Positions 8,856 to 17,748 of a stretch of DNA of 64,000 nucleotides are shown piece by piece. The number at the start of each line of letters is the position of its first letter. Positions within the stretch are counted from its first letter, which is position 1. Source of the stretch: Prevotella communis (GTDB lineage: Bacteria > Bacteroidota > Bacteroidia > Bacteroidales > Bacteroidaceae); contig NZ_CP091792.1 in the NCBI RefSeq assembly GCF_022024115.1, positions 1,240,001-1,304,000 of the forward strand, read 5' to 3'. Below the pieces are notes generated by a model, which was not told the origin of the DNA, did not search any database, and saw only the letters and a program-made list of their open reading frames with translations. The position numbers and the translations under genes were made by a program.

Positions 8856-10634
8856 TTATCTGATAATCTTTCGGCATTGTTTGGTACCATCGGCATTATT
8901 TTCGGTAATTATGAAGATGCCATGTCGTGGTTGGGCGATGCGTTGTCCTTTCAGATTATGATATCTGAGATAGTTAACCGGTGCATCGGTCGTCGGGTGA
9001 CAGATGCCTGTAGAATGGTTCAGGAAGGGGTAGTACTCGTCCACACCTTCTATGGCATCAGTGTTGCCAGCCTTCATAATATCTTCTACCAAGGCATTTA
9101 GATAGACCTCCAGATTGGGGTACCATTTCTTTTCAGAATCCAGGGTATAGGTCTTACCATCGGCTGCACTGTTGGGATTTAGTCCGTGGGCAGTTTCCCA
9201 CTCATCAGGCATGCCATCGCCATCAGTATCGAAACCAGTAGGGCGTGAGCCTGTGGGGAAATCATTCTCGGTATAGCCCTCCACATCAGCCACTCGGTCA
9301 ATGCGACCTTTCTTGCCTGTAACTGAACCGGTATAGGTAGCGGTGCCGTTTTCTGCTTCTTCCATATAACGGGCATCAACGACATCGCGGTCGAGGGATG
9401 CTCCACCATAGGCTAATACCTTCTGAAAGGCCGTCTGGGCTGTATGTGTTGTTACAAGACCTGAAGGCGCAGGAGATTCCATCCTGATTCTGACGCAGTC
9501 TGTACCATTGATTTGTTCGTAGGTTACGTCAGAGCCGTAATAGTGATTAGGATCTTTTGTATAGTATTCACCATTTTTGCTTGGTATCCCATTATCGTAG
9601 ATGATGCGGCTCCAGTCGTTGCCAGTTTCATTATTCATCTGGTTACCGTCAATATAATAACGGCTGGTCATATCCCAGAAAGTCTGGTCATTGCCTGCGT
9701 TGCCACTACCGGCAAGAGACACGTTAGTAATATAGTTAGTAGAAGCTGCTGGCCCTGTTTTATAGTAATTGTTGATTACATTAATCTGGCCACCGCCAGG
9801 TCCTCCGTAACAGCCATTACCACAGTTGTAGATCACGCAGTTGCGGAAGTCAACATTCTCTGCCTGTAATGTGTTACTCCATTGGTAGGTGCTATAGAGT
9901 TTGTTGCCGGTATAGCCCGACCAGTTATAGCGGGCACCGTTAAAGCGCGGTGAACGGTTGTTGACATGGCAAATCAGATTATGATGGAATGAGGCAAGTT
10001 TGCCGCCCCAGATACCACCATAGCCATGTGCTCCTTTGTCGTGTCCTGCGTTGTTGAGGCTTTCACCGACAGTACACCACTGCATGGTGAAATTATTGTT
10101 GTCGTAGAACGATGCTACTTCATCTATTGACCATGAGAAAGAGCAGTGGTCTAGTATGATGTTGGTCTTCTGTCGTGTCCAAGTGGCGTCAGCACCATCG
10201 TTTACGTTTTTCTCTTCACCTCTGCGGAAGCGAATGAAACGGATAATGATTTCATTGCCATTTGGCGTTACAGTATAATAGCGAAGCGTGATGCCAGGGT
10301 AGGGTGCTGTCTGTCCGGCAATGGTTGTATTAGCTGGTATCTTGAGGTCGCTGGTCAGTGGGATAACACCACCTACATCAAAAACGATGGTCTTGGCATT
10401 GGAGCCACCTTTCTTCAGACAGTAGCGGAGGGAGCCGGATGTTCCACTGCCGTCTTTCTCATTGTCTGATAGTGTGGTGACATGATAGACGGTTCCTTTA
10501 CGTCCACCGGTGACGTAGCGTCCATGACCTTCTGCACCGGGGAAAGCTGGTATGTTATCCTCTGCCTTTGTTGTTAGAGATGACAGGATGAGAAGAACGA
10601 TTAATGATAAGTAATAGAATAGATATCTTTTCAT
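8856..10634 (-). CDS. secreted pectate lyase, PL1 family (second copy)
   Basis: I start at the ATG at 10634 (592 residues), because the signal peptide MKRYLFYYLS... begins there; the frame stays open upstream without adding domain sequence. The PL1 beta-helix has AFPGAEGHGRYVTGG (30-44), LDHCSFSWSIDE (161-172) and NRSPR (226-230) with the likely catalytic arginine. An FDTDGDGMPDEWE calcium-type linker follows. The tail LKGQRIAQPRHGIFII is a divergent version of the shared C-terminal motif. It is a clear paralogue of the neighbouring lyase but has a different insertion pattern around the substrate cleft, so the two may prefer different methylation or chain length. A terminator upstream suggests separate transcription. 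Confidence 0.92.
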   Translation of the reverse strand: MKRYLFYYLSLIVLLILSSLTTKAEDNIPAFPGAEGHGRYVTGGRKGTVYHVTTLSDNEKDGSGTSGSLRYCLKKGGSNAKTIVFDVGGVIPLTSDLKIPANTTIAGQTAPYPGITLRYYTVTPNGNEIIIRFIRFRRGEEKNVNDGADATWTRQKTNIILDHCSFSWSIDEVASFYDNNNFTMQWCTVGESLNNAGHDKGAHGYGGIWGGKLASFHHNLICHVNNRSPRFNGARYNWSGYTGNKLYSTYQWSNTLQAENVDFRNCVIYNCGNGCYGGPGGGQINVINNYYKTGPAASTNYITNVSLAGSGNAGNDQTFWDMTSRYYIDGNQMNNETGNDWSRIIYDNGIPSKNGEYYTKDPNHYYGSDVTYEQINGTDCVRIRMESPAPSGLVTTHTAQTAFQKVLAYGGASLDRDVVDARYMEEAENGTATYTGSVTGKKGRIDRVADVEGYTENDFPTGSRPTGFDTDGDGMPDEWETAHGLNPNSAADGKTYTLDSEKKWYPNLEVYLNALVEDIMKAGNTDAIEGVDEYYPFLNHSTGICHPTTDAPVNYLRYHNLKGQRIAQPRHGIFIITENNADGTKQCRKIIR

Positions 10635-10672
10635 TTGTATAGTGATAGTTGCTTGTCGCGTCTGTTTTTGAT

Positions 10673-10714
10673 AAAAGAGACACGTCGCTCCATTTACTGA
10701 AGCACGTGTCTCTT
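10673..10714 (-). terminator. terminator after the CHB_HEX-like secreted protein
   Basis: Arms 10675-10685 and 10704-10714 pair perfectly over 11 bp, with partial inner pairing. The minus strand continues into TTTT. It separates the 10748 gene from the second pectate lyase. Confidence 0.75.
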
Positions 10715-10747
10715 GAGATTTGAACCTAATCAAGTTCGGTGTCTTTC

Positions 10748-12553
10748 TTACTTGAATATTTTCTTACCATCCTTTACGATGATACCCTTGAAGTTGCTTG
10801 TAACCTTCTGACCTGCCAGGTTGAAGATAGCACTCTTAGCAACCTCGTTCTTTACGGTAGAAATGCCAGTTTTGTCAACCTCGACAGGAGTAATCTCGAT
10901 AGAAGAAATCAAGATGTTGCCAGTGCCTGAATATTTCTGGAAGGTGTAAGTACCTGCGTGTAGACCGAAAGTGATAACGTTTGCCTCAGAATGCAGTTTC
11001 AGGTCGGCTGCTACACCACCATCTGCATCCAGATGACAATAATTAGTACCACTTACGTTTACGTAGCAGCTGCGATCAGGTGTGCAACCATTTACAAGTT
11101 TGTCTGCTGCGGCATCTTCAGCTTCAAGATTCTTGCAAGAGTTCTTTGTGCAGACAACCTTCACGTCAACAGAGTCGCCCTCAGCCACCTGGAAGGTGAT
11201 GTTGGTGTTGCTCATCTGGATGTAGATCTCCTGGCCTTCGGGAACCTGATACTGAGCCTTCTCATCTTTCAGTACACTGAAGGTAAGGTTCTTTACAAAG
11301 AAATCTTTCTTGTCGGCGCTGATGGCACCACCTTCAACCTTGTAAACAGGACCCGTAGTAGATGTAGCTGTAGCTTCCTCGTCAATGACGGCAGTACCTG
11401 TTGTTACGGCGATGGTCTTCTTTTCCTTGATAGGATTCAGCACGTAAACATCCTTAGTGGTGCTCTTGGTGGTGAACTCAGCATAGTCACCGTTGATAAT
11501 CTTAGAGTAAGCTGTTACAGTAGCAGACTCCTCCAAAGTGATTGAACTGGTCTCCTCCTCATTGTCACCATTAATCAGCACGAAGTTCTTAGCGCCCTCG
11601 TAAGGAGAGGTGATTGTAACCTGTGCACCATTAGCCTCGATGGTAGGAGCGTCAAACAGGAAGTTTACATTTGCTTCGTTGTCGGCGTTATCGCAAATAC
11701 AACCTGCATCGGGAGTTCCTGTTCCTGCGATGTCATAGAAAGCCTGGAACTTTACAGTCATATCCTTGTAGCACTTGATAGGAGACTGGTAAATTGGGCT
11801 TGCTGCAGTTGGAGCGGTGCCATCTGTGGTGTATGTCACGATGGTGGGGATACCGATTTCAGTACCCTCCATGGTGTAGTCATTAGCCTTACAGGTAACT
11901 TCACGGAACCAGAGACCTCCTTCGTAGGTCTGCTCACCAACCTTTACCGTAGGAGTGCCAGGAGCCTCGTTAGCCTCAATGATGATGTAACTAACAAACA
12001 TATCGCCATTATTGTCGCCAACGTAGACAAGACCATCGTCAGTGGCAGTCCATTCCATTCTTCTGACGTTTACGGCAGGTTTGCCCTCTTCGCCAGAACA
12101 TCTTTCAGATCTTACACCGTCTGCATATTTTTCAGTCAGAGCTGCATCCTTTGCAAAAACAGGATATCGGTCATCTTTGTTGTTGTCCTGATAGAAAATA
12201 ATAACTTTTGATTTTGCAGTTACCTTCATGGCAATCACATCTTGAGTTTTCTTTAGTCGAAGAAAATTCAGATGCTTACCATACTCACCATACTTATTGG
12301 CAATTGCCTCTGTAACGAGTACACCATCTGCAACAGAAAGATCAACGGAACCTTTGTTAGTTGCTGTAGAACCACCTGTTACATCTAGGAAATGACCGTC
12401 ACCAAAAAGGGCTCCCTTGCCAGGACGTGCACCAAGATCTTCACATACCAGCACATAACTGTGTTTCAGTACAGCCAAGTCGTCAACATTAGCGGCGTTG
12501 GCAACACCCGCAAAGCCCATGAGGGCTAAAGCTAAAGTAAAAAATTTTTTCAT
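10748..12553 (-). CDS. secreted protein with chitobiase-C-like segment, unknown role in pectin use
   Basis: A 601-residue protein with a signal peptide cut near ANA (residue 20). I do not recognise a catalytic domain. The segment YTTDGTAPTAASPIYQSPI at about 246-264 is typical of chitobiase/beta-hexosaminidase C-terminal beta-sandwich modules. The flanking regions look like beta-sandwich or beta-helix domains, as in carbohydrate-binding proteins. The end (FNLAGQKV then KGIIVKDGKK) is the tail shared with other secreted proteins here. It lies 98 bp after the small lipoprotein and is followed by a terminator, so it is probably the last gene of the susCD transcript. A surface pectin-binding protein is a guess from position. 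Confidence 0.7.
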   Translation of the reverse strand: MKKFFTLALALMGFAGVANAANVDDLAVLKHSYVLVCEDLGARPGKGALFGDGHFLDVTGGSTATNKGSVDLSVADGVLVTEAIANKYGEYGKHLNFLRLKKTQDVIAMKVTAKSKVIIFYQDNNKDDRYPVFAKDAALTEKYADGVRSERCSGEEGKPAVNVRRMEWTATDDGLVYVGDNNGDMFVSYIIIEANEAPGTPTVKVGEQTYEGGLWFREVTCKANDYTMEGTEIGIPTIVTYTTDGTAPTAASPIYQSPIKCYKDMTVKFQAFYDIAGTGTPDAGCICDNADNEANVNFLFDAPTIEANGAQVTITSPYEGAKNFVLINGDNEEETSSITLEESATVTAYSKIINGDYAEFTTKSTTKDVYVLNPIKEKKTIAVTTGTAVIDEEATATSTTGPVYKVEGGAISADKKDFFVKNLTFSVLKDEKAQYQVPEGQEIYIQMSNTNITFQVAEGDSVDVKVVCTKNSCKNLEAEDAAADKLVNGCTPDRSCYVNVSGTNYCHLDADGGVAADLKLHSEANVITFGLHAGTYTFQKYSGTGNILISSIEITPVEVDKTGISTVKNEVAKSAIFNLAGQKVTSNFKGIIVKDGKKIFK

Positions 12554-12651
12554 AATAGAAATTGTTAGTTAAATAATAATGTTAAATAGTTATTGTCTTT
12601 TTATTTCCTCCCCTGTATACCATTGATACAGGAGAGGGCGTTGTATAGAGA

Positions 12652-13173
12652 TTACTCTTTTACGAGGTAGGTCTGGGCAGGTGAGTCACCATAGTGAACC
12701 AAGGTGATGATTTCTTTCTTACCTTTCACCACGACACCAATGAAGATGGCTTTCTTTGTCACCTTTCCGTTGCTGACGTTGCGCTGCAGAATCTGAAGAT
12801 TACCAGTCTTGGAACTATAGGTGTATTCGTAATAGGGCAACTTGGCGGTGTTTGATTCATCATTCCATGTGCCTTCAGTGACACCCTGACTCATCTTTAC
12901 AGCAACAGAGTCGGACGATACAAAGTCGAGGCTTTCTACAAAACCTTGAATCTCCTTACCATAGGCATTTTTCTTCAATCCTTCGCCACGTACCCATTTG
13001 GTACTTTCCAGCGACTCAGGATGAGAAATCGTTGTGGTGTCTGTATAGCCGACAATCCATGAGGGGTTGTCTGTGTTGCTATCTTCATACTCGTTAGCCT
13101 CTGAGCATGCTGTCATGCCGAAACCAGCCAGTAGGGTAGCGACTGCTATTATCGATATTCTGAATTTCTTCAT
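12652..13173 (-). CDS. small lipoprotein of the pectin locus, unknown function
   Basis: A 173-residue protein. A type II signal peptide with lipobox GMTAC puts the lipidated cysteine at about residue 23, followed by SEANEYED; an acidic +2 to +10 region is often seen in surface-exposed Bacteroidetes lipoproteins. The mature part is beta-rich, with no motif I can name. It lies 26 bp after the DUF5123-like lipoprotein in the susCD operon. By position it may be a surface glycan-binding or assembly lipoprotein, but the sequence alone does not show this. Confidence 0.7.
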   Translation of the reverse strand: MKKFRISIIAVATLLAGFGMTACSEANEYEDSNTDNPSWIVGYTDTTTISHPESLESTKWVRGEGLKKNAYGKEIQGFVESLDFVSSDSVAVKMSQGVTEGTWNDESNTAKLPYYEYTYSSKTGNLQILQRNVSNGKVTKKAIFIGVVVKGKKEIITLVHYGDSPAQTYLVKE

Positions 13174-13199
13174 AATGTCTTTTCTTTAGTGTTTGTTAT

Positions 13200-15578
13200 T
13201 TACTTCCTCCAACGAGCAGCACCTACGTTGTTTGTGAAGATGTCGTTGTTCTTGTCTTTGAAGAACAGGTTCACGTTGTAGGCTGTTGTTGCTGTTCCGT
13301 CCAGTGCGTCTGCACGGTGCATGTGCTGATCTTCTGCTGTAGCTGCAACATGAGGAGGACATGGACTGATGAGTAAGTCTGTTGCAGATATGTTGGCAAC
13401 AGATACCTGTAGCGATCCGTTCAGTGTTGCTTTATTCAGAGTTACTAAGTTACCGAAGCCATCCTTCTGGTTGTCGAAGGCACGTGAACTGAAGATAGAA
13501 CCATTGGTTAGATCGTTATTCGTTGACCAGTTGTTGTGGAAATTCAGCGTGATATGTCCTGCAGAGCCGTCAGCACCTGTCTCCGTATCGGGAACGTAAG
13601 CACCATATTGCTCCAGTTTGCGCTGGTCACCTGCCTGTTTGCAGAGAATGATGAGGTTGTTCTCTACATTAAATACAGAACCATTAGGTATGCGTGTCAG
13701 TTTGAAGATGGCACCGTCACCACGTGTGTTGTAGTTCACCAGGGTGTTATTAGAGAATGTGATATTCCATTTTGGATTGTCCACATACTTATATTCTTCT
13801 GCCAGCTGCTGTTTGATGAAGGCAGGGAAAGGACAGTCATAGAAGGTGTTTTCGATAGCCTTGAAGTCTGCCAGCATATTGGTCTTGCCATTGTTGCCAG
13901 CACCGTCAATCCAGCAGTAGCCACCAGCACCATTGCTGTAGTATCCGCAGTCGAAGAACAGGTTGTTCTTGATAAGCACATGGTTCCAAAGTTTGTAGTT
14001 AGGACCTTGCTCACGCACAAAACCACGAACAATACGCTTGAAGGTACAGTTCTCCATGACAAGCGAATCGAGGGTGATAGCCATACCATCGCTAAACATG
14101 TTGAAGAAATAGTTACCCGTTGCTGTTCCTATGCCTGCTTTCTGGTCACCATAGTTGAAACACTCAGGATTGTCGAAGTCGATATCATAGAAAGCTAGTT
14201 TCTTCATGTATATCTCACCACCTTCACCAGCTTCAGGTGAACGGCCAAAGGTGAACATAGAGTATGGACAACCATCCCACTGACGACCTTCCTTGGCCTG
14301 TGTGAAGATATCAGAACTTTCACCTATGCCACAGATGACACGGGCACGTAAGCCCTTGGCAACATCTTCAGGATTGGTCCTCAATACAAAACCTTTACAT
14401 GTGATGTCGTTACCATCTAAATAGTATGTCTTACCACCTTCCAGCAAGAATGTCTGACCTTCTGCATAGTTGGTGTTCGAGATAAAGTCATGGAGAGTTG
14501 GTGATATAGGAGCTGCATTATATTTATCGGCTTTCGGTCCATATACGTCAGCACGTTTAGCATCGCGATCTGGAATCGCCATGTCGGCAGCCTGTGCCAT
14601 CAGTTCACTATGTGAAAGCAGGATAGGTTCACCGGGCTGACCATCAGAACGGGCGGTACAGGTGTTGTACTTAGCATCAATGTCTACAGGAACGCGTGGA
14701 TCTATTACATCGATGACATATACAGAGTTGGCTGTCAGACCATCTACCACGACATATCCGCGGGCGCGGTCCTCATCAGTAATCTTGTATTTCTTCCATT
14801 TCTCGCCAACGGTAGAGTTGGGATTGTTGGGAGAAGGTGTCACGGTGAGGTATTCATAACCGAGGTTACCATTTTCATCAATGTTGAAGTTCTCGTAGTA
14901 AGCCTGCAACTTATCCTTGTCGTCATCATCGTTCAGGTTCAAGCCCAACTGACTGATGTTGGTATTGAAGTAAACGTGCATGTCGTTTTCGGTAGTCTCG
15001 GCCTGATTCACATAGATTGCCATTGGGGTGGGGTAACGGTCATCAGTAGTGATGCCCAGATACTCCTGCCACTGGCGTCCGTTGCCATGGCCGAACCAGT
15101 TGGATGCGTGAGCAAAGGTCGTCTCGTCACCCTTGATGTTGCGGTCTTTCTTTGACAATGCGCGGATAGCAAATCTATAGTTGGTAGAATATTGCAGATC
15201 TTTCAGCAGCAAGTCGAGTTGCTTTGGTCCTACAATCGTATCGAGCAGCAGGTCGCTGGTACCTTGTACCTTTTGCCATGCCTCAGCACCACCACTGACC
15301 TTGATCTGCAGTCCCATTTGAATCTGGTAGCCTGCGCAGTCGTCAACACCGTACCAATAAAGATGGATTGTGTTGCCATGTGGATAGGCTCCGTCAAGTC
15401 CGCAGTTGTAAGGATAAGAGGTTCCTTTTCCACGGGTATTGTCGGTGATGAACATGGTCATAAACTCCCTGTCGGTATTAGTCGAAGATCCGTTGTTATC
15501 GTCATCCTTACATCCCACGAAGGTGATGGAGGAAGCGGCAACGAAAAGGAGCATGATTTGATTCAATATCTTTTTCAT
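13200..15578 (-). CDS. pectin-locus lipoprotein, DUF4957/DUF5123 type
   Basis: A 792-residue protein with lipobox FVGC (Cys22) followed by KDDD, so probably outer-membrane anchored. Residues about 40-160 look like a fibronectin-III-like sandwich. The middle (GQTFLLEGGKTYYL near 375) and the C-terminal half read as a parallel beta-helix matching DUF4957 plus DUF5123, families I associate with Bacteroidetes pectin loci. The catalytic PL1 arginine motif is absent, so binding fits better than cleavage. It follows susD after 21 bp, the usual place for a surface glycan-binding protein (SGBP). Domain names are from memory of the families; a profile search would settle them. Confidence 0.78.
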   Translation of the reverse strand: MKKILNQIMLLFVAASSITFVGCKDDDNNGSSTNTDREFMTMFITDNTRGKGTSYPYNCGLDGAYPHGNTIHLYWYGVDDCAGYQIQMGLQIKVSGGAEAWQKVQGTSDLLLDTIVGPKQLDLLLKDLQYSTNYRFAIRALSKKDRNIKGDETTFAHASNWFGHGNGRQWQEYLGITTDDRYPTPMAIYVNQAETTENDMHVYFNTNISQLGLNLNDDDDKDKLQAYYENFNIDENGNLGYEYLTVTPSPNNPNSTVGEKWKKYKITDEDRARGYVVVDGLTANSVYVIDVIDPRVPVDIDAKYNTCTARSDGQPGEPILLSHSELMAQAADMAIPDRDAKRADVYGPKADKYNAAPISPTLHDFISNTNYAEGQTFLLEGGKTYYLDGNDITCKGFVLRTNPEDVAKGLRARVICGIGESSDIFTQAKEGRQWDGCPYSMFTFGRSPEAGEGGEIYMKKLAFYDIDFDNPECFNYGDQKAGIGTATGNYFFNMFSDGMAITLDSLVMENCTFKRIVRGFVREQGPNYKLWNHVLIKNNLFFDCGYYSNGAGGYCWIDGAGNNGKTNMLADFKAIENTFYDCPFPAFIKQQLAEEYKYVDNPKWNITFSNNTLVNYNTRGDGAIFKLTRIPNGSVFNVENNLIILCKQAGDQRKLEQYGAYVPDTETGADGSAGHITLNFHNNWSTNNDLTNGSIFSSRAFDNQKDGFGNLVTLNKATLNGSLQVSVANISATDLLISPCPPHVAATAEDQHMHRADALDGTATTAYNVNLFFKDKNNDIFTNNVGAARWRK

Positions 15579-15599
15579 AATCTTTTGTTCTAGGTGTTA

Positions 15600-17735
15600 T
15601 TAATAACCATAGTAGTTTTTATAGGCACCGGCAGAGCGCTGAATAACCTGGTTAGGATAGGGGAGAATATAGCGTACGGCTGGAAGTGTGCTCATATCTG
15701 CAGGGATAGCGTCAAACTGCTCTTGAACGCCGTCGCGTATAATCCATAAAGCATTATTCTCGTCCGCACGGATATAGCCGTAGTAACTATACTTACACTG
15801 GTTGTTGGGTTGTGCTGTCGCATCGTTATACCAGTTGTAGAACTTGGCGTTGCTCCATCCTGCAGCAGAGAATCCAAATGCTGTAATCTGACCTGTTGTC
15901 GGCTGACTGAGCGGTGCGTAGGCATTATACAGACGCAGGCTGGGCAGCGACTGGTTAGGATAGCTCAGGTTGATGTCGAATGGTGTCGTTGTATCAACAG
16001 TGTATCCGTACATCTGGTTGCTGTATAGACGATGGAAGAGCATCTTCTGATTGTCGGTACCCTCGCTTGTATAATACTTATGATAGTACACTGTCAGCGG
16101 TGTTCGGTTGATATAGCTTGCATTGGCAGGCTGCTCGTCGTGCTCTGTGATAGCATCTTCAAAGCCTGAGTTGTGTGCCATACCTGCAGCATAGTAACGC
16201 AGGAAGCTATATACCAACTCCTCTGAATACTTATTTGTTCTGACGAGGTCGCGCCAACGAGAGTTTTCACCGGCAAACTCCCACTTACGCTCATCGAGCA
16301 CAGCCTTCTGGAAGGCTTCCTTTGAAGTCTGAGCAGTAGCAATGAAGGTAGGATCACCGTCGTCAAATGCACGGCTGTGAACCTTTGTCAGACATTCAAC
16401 AGCCTTGGTATCTGAAGGTCCACCATCCAGCTCGTTAGCAGCTTCTGCATACATCAACAGTACATCCGCATAACGCATATAAGGATAATTGATACCTGTA
16501 GAACCTGTAGAACCGTTTCCCAGTGCAGAACCTTCTGCTGTCCAAAGTTTAGACCACTTGTTGTTAAACACTGCATAGTCGTTAAAGATGACGATAGAGT
16601 CAACCTGATTGTTGTTCTCGTCCATACGGTAGGTGTAATACCACAATCCGTTTACAAACTCACGACGCTTGTCGCCAGTTCTGAACAGGAAGCGGTAGAA
16701 AGCGTGCAGACGGGCGCTTCCTTTACATTCGCCCCAGACACCAGTTGTCTGGTTCTCGTATGAGTCGTATTTCGGACCATGGATATAACCAGTATTACCG
16801 GTAGATTCTTTCGTAAAGGGAATCTCAAAGATGGGGTCGTCATCGTTGACCACCTGATAATTGCACTCGTTGACGAAAACATTCTGATATTCGGCTTTCA
16901 AATCATGTGTACCAGCGCTAATTACTGAGTCAGCATAATCGCGAGCTATCTTGTAATAGTCAGTATAGTTGTCCGGACGCTTCATCGTACCATAGCTCTT
17001 TGCATTATTCTTGTCCGGGCGCAAGGAGTAACCACCAGCTGTCAGAGCAATACGGGCAATCATTGCCTGAGCAAACTCCTTAGAGCAGTGCTCCACGGTG
17101 ACGCTCTTTGTGCTTGACATGTAAGGTGCGATAGCTTTCAAATCTTTGATGAGCGTGTCTTGCACCTCCTGACGGTCGGTGACGGGGAATACGTAATTAG
17201 AACGGTCGCGTGCTGGCGTAAAGGTGAAAGGTACGTCGCCAAACATAACTACAAGGTCGTGATAAATCATGGCTCTGAGACACTTGGCCTCGCCAATCCA
17301 TTGTGCAACCTGTGCATCTTGTTCCCATTCTGGATCGTTGTCTGTATTCTGATAGAACTTAGAGCCCTCTGCAGAAGCAATAAACTTATTGCAGTATTCA
17401 ATCAGACTATAGGCAGCTGTCCAGAATTTCTGAATATCGCCACCCTGTTCATCACAGTCGAAACGTGCGTATGTGCTGTGTGAGTGTGCACCGCTGGAGG
17501 TGATTGTCACATCAACATCACTATTCAGATTGAACGTGAGCTGATAGGCATTGCCATACAAATCGCCAACAAGGGCCTGGGCATACACACCGTTAAGTGC
17601 ACGTTCTATCTCTGACTTCTGACTGAAGACAAAGTCTGGCGTATATGCAGATGGTGCCTCCACATCTAGAAAGTCATTGCATGAACCCAATGTCAGTGCA
17701 GCAACTCCTGCTATAATGATATTCTTGATTTTCAT
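15600..17735 (-). CDS. SusD/RagB family outer-membrane glycan-binding lipoprotein
   Basis: A 711-residue protein with lipobox LGSC (Cys19) followed by NDFLDVEAPSAY, the standard SusD start. The N-terminal TPR-like helices (residues about 40-330) and a C-terminal region with YMRYADVLLMYAEAANEL and ERKWEFAGENSRWRDLVR are diagnostic. SusD caps the SusC barrel and captures oligosaccharides at the cell surface. It lies 13 bp after susC and before the DUF5123-like lipoprotein, so transcription is shared. It is longer than many SusD proteins (about 550 residues), with extra sequence near the C-terminus. Neighbouring lyases point to pectic oligogalacturonides or rhamnogalacturonan fragments as ligand. 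Confidence 0.95.
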   Translation of the reverse strand: MKIKNIIIAGVAALTLGSCNDFLDVEAPSAYTPDFVFSQKSEIERALNGVYAQALVGDLYGNAYQLTFNLNSDVDVTITSSGAHSHSTYARFDCDEQGGDIQKFWTAAYSLIEYCNKFIASAEGSKFYQNTDNDPEWEQDAQVAQWIGEAKCLRAMIYHDLVVMFGDVPFTFTPARDRSNYVFPVTDRQEVQDTLIKDLKAIAPYMSSTKSVTVEHCSKEFAQAMIARIALTAGGYSLRPDKNNAKSYGTMKRPDNYTDYYKIARDYADSVISAGTHDLKAEYQNVFVNECNYQVVNDDDPIFEIPFTKESTGNTGYIHGPKYDSYENQTTGVWGECKGSARLHAFYRFLFRTGDKRREFVNGLWYYTYRMDENNNQVDSIVIFNDYAVFNNKWSKLWTAEGSALGNGSTGSTGINYPYMRYADVLLMYAEAANELDGGPSDTKAVECLTKVHSRAFDDGDPTFIATAQTSKEAFQKAVLDERKWEFAGENSRWRDLVRTNKYSEELVYSFLRYYAAGMAHNSGFEDAITEHDEQPANASYINRTPLTVYYHKYYTSEGTDNQKMLFHRLYSNQMYGYTVDTTTPFDINLSYPNQSLPSLRLYNAYAPLSQPTTGQITAFGFSAAGWSNAKFYNWYNDATAQPNNQCKYSYYGYIRADENNALWIIRDGVQEQFDAIPADMSTLPAVRYILPYPNQVIQRSAGAYKNYYGY

Positions 17736-17748
17736 ATCTGTTTCTTAA

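Noticed and set aside
12554..12651. Hairpin near 12608-12640 as a terminator between the small lipoprotein and the 601-residue protein
   Set aside because: The stem (about 12 bp with a mismatch) is present, but the minus strand continues A-rich, with no T run, so termination is doubtful.
13536..14198. Plus-strand open frame of 220 residues within the DUF5123-like gene
   Set aside because: Antisense to a well-supported lipoprotein gene and without any recognisable domain or start signal.
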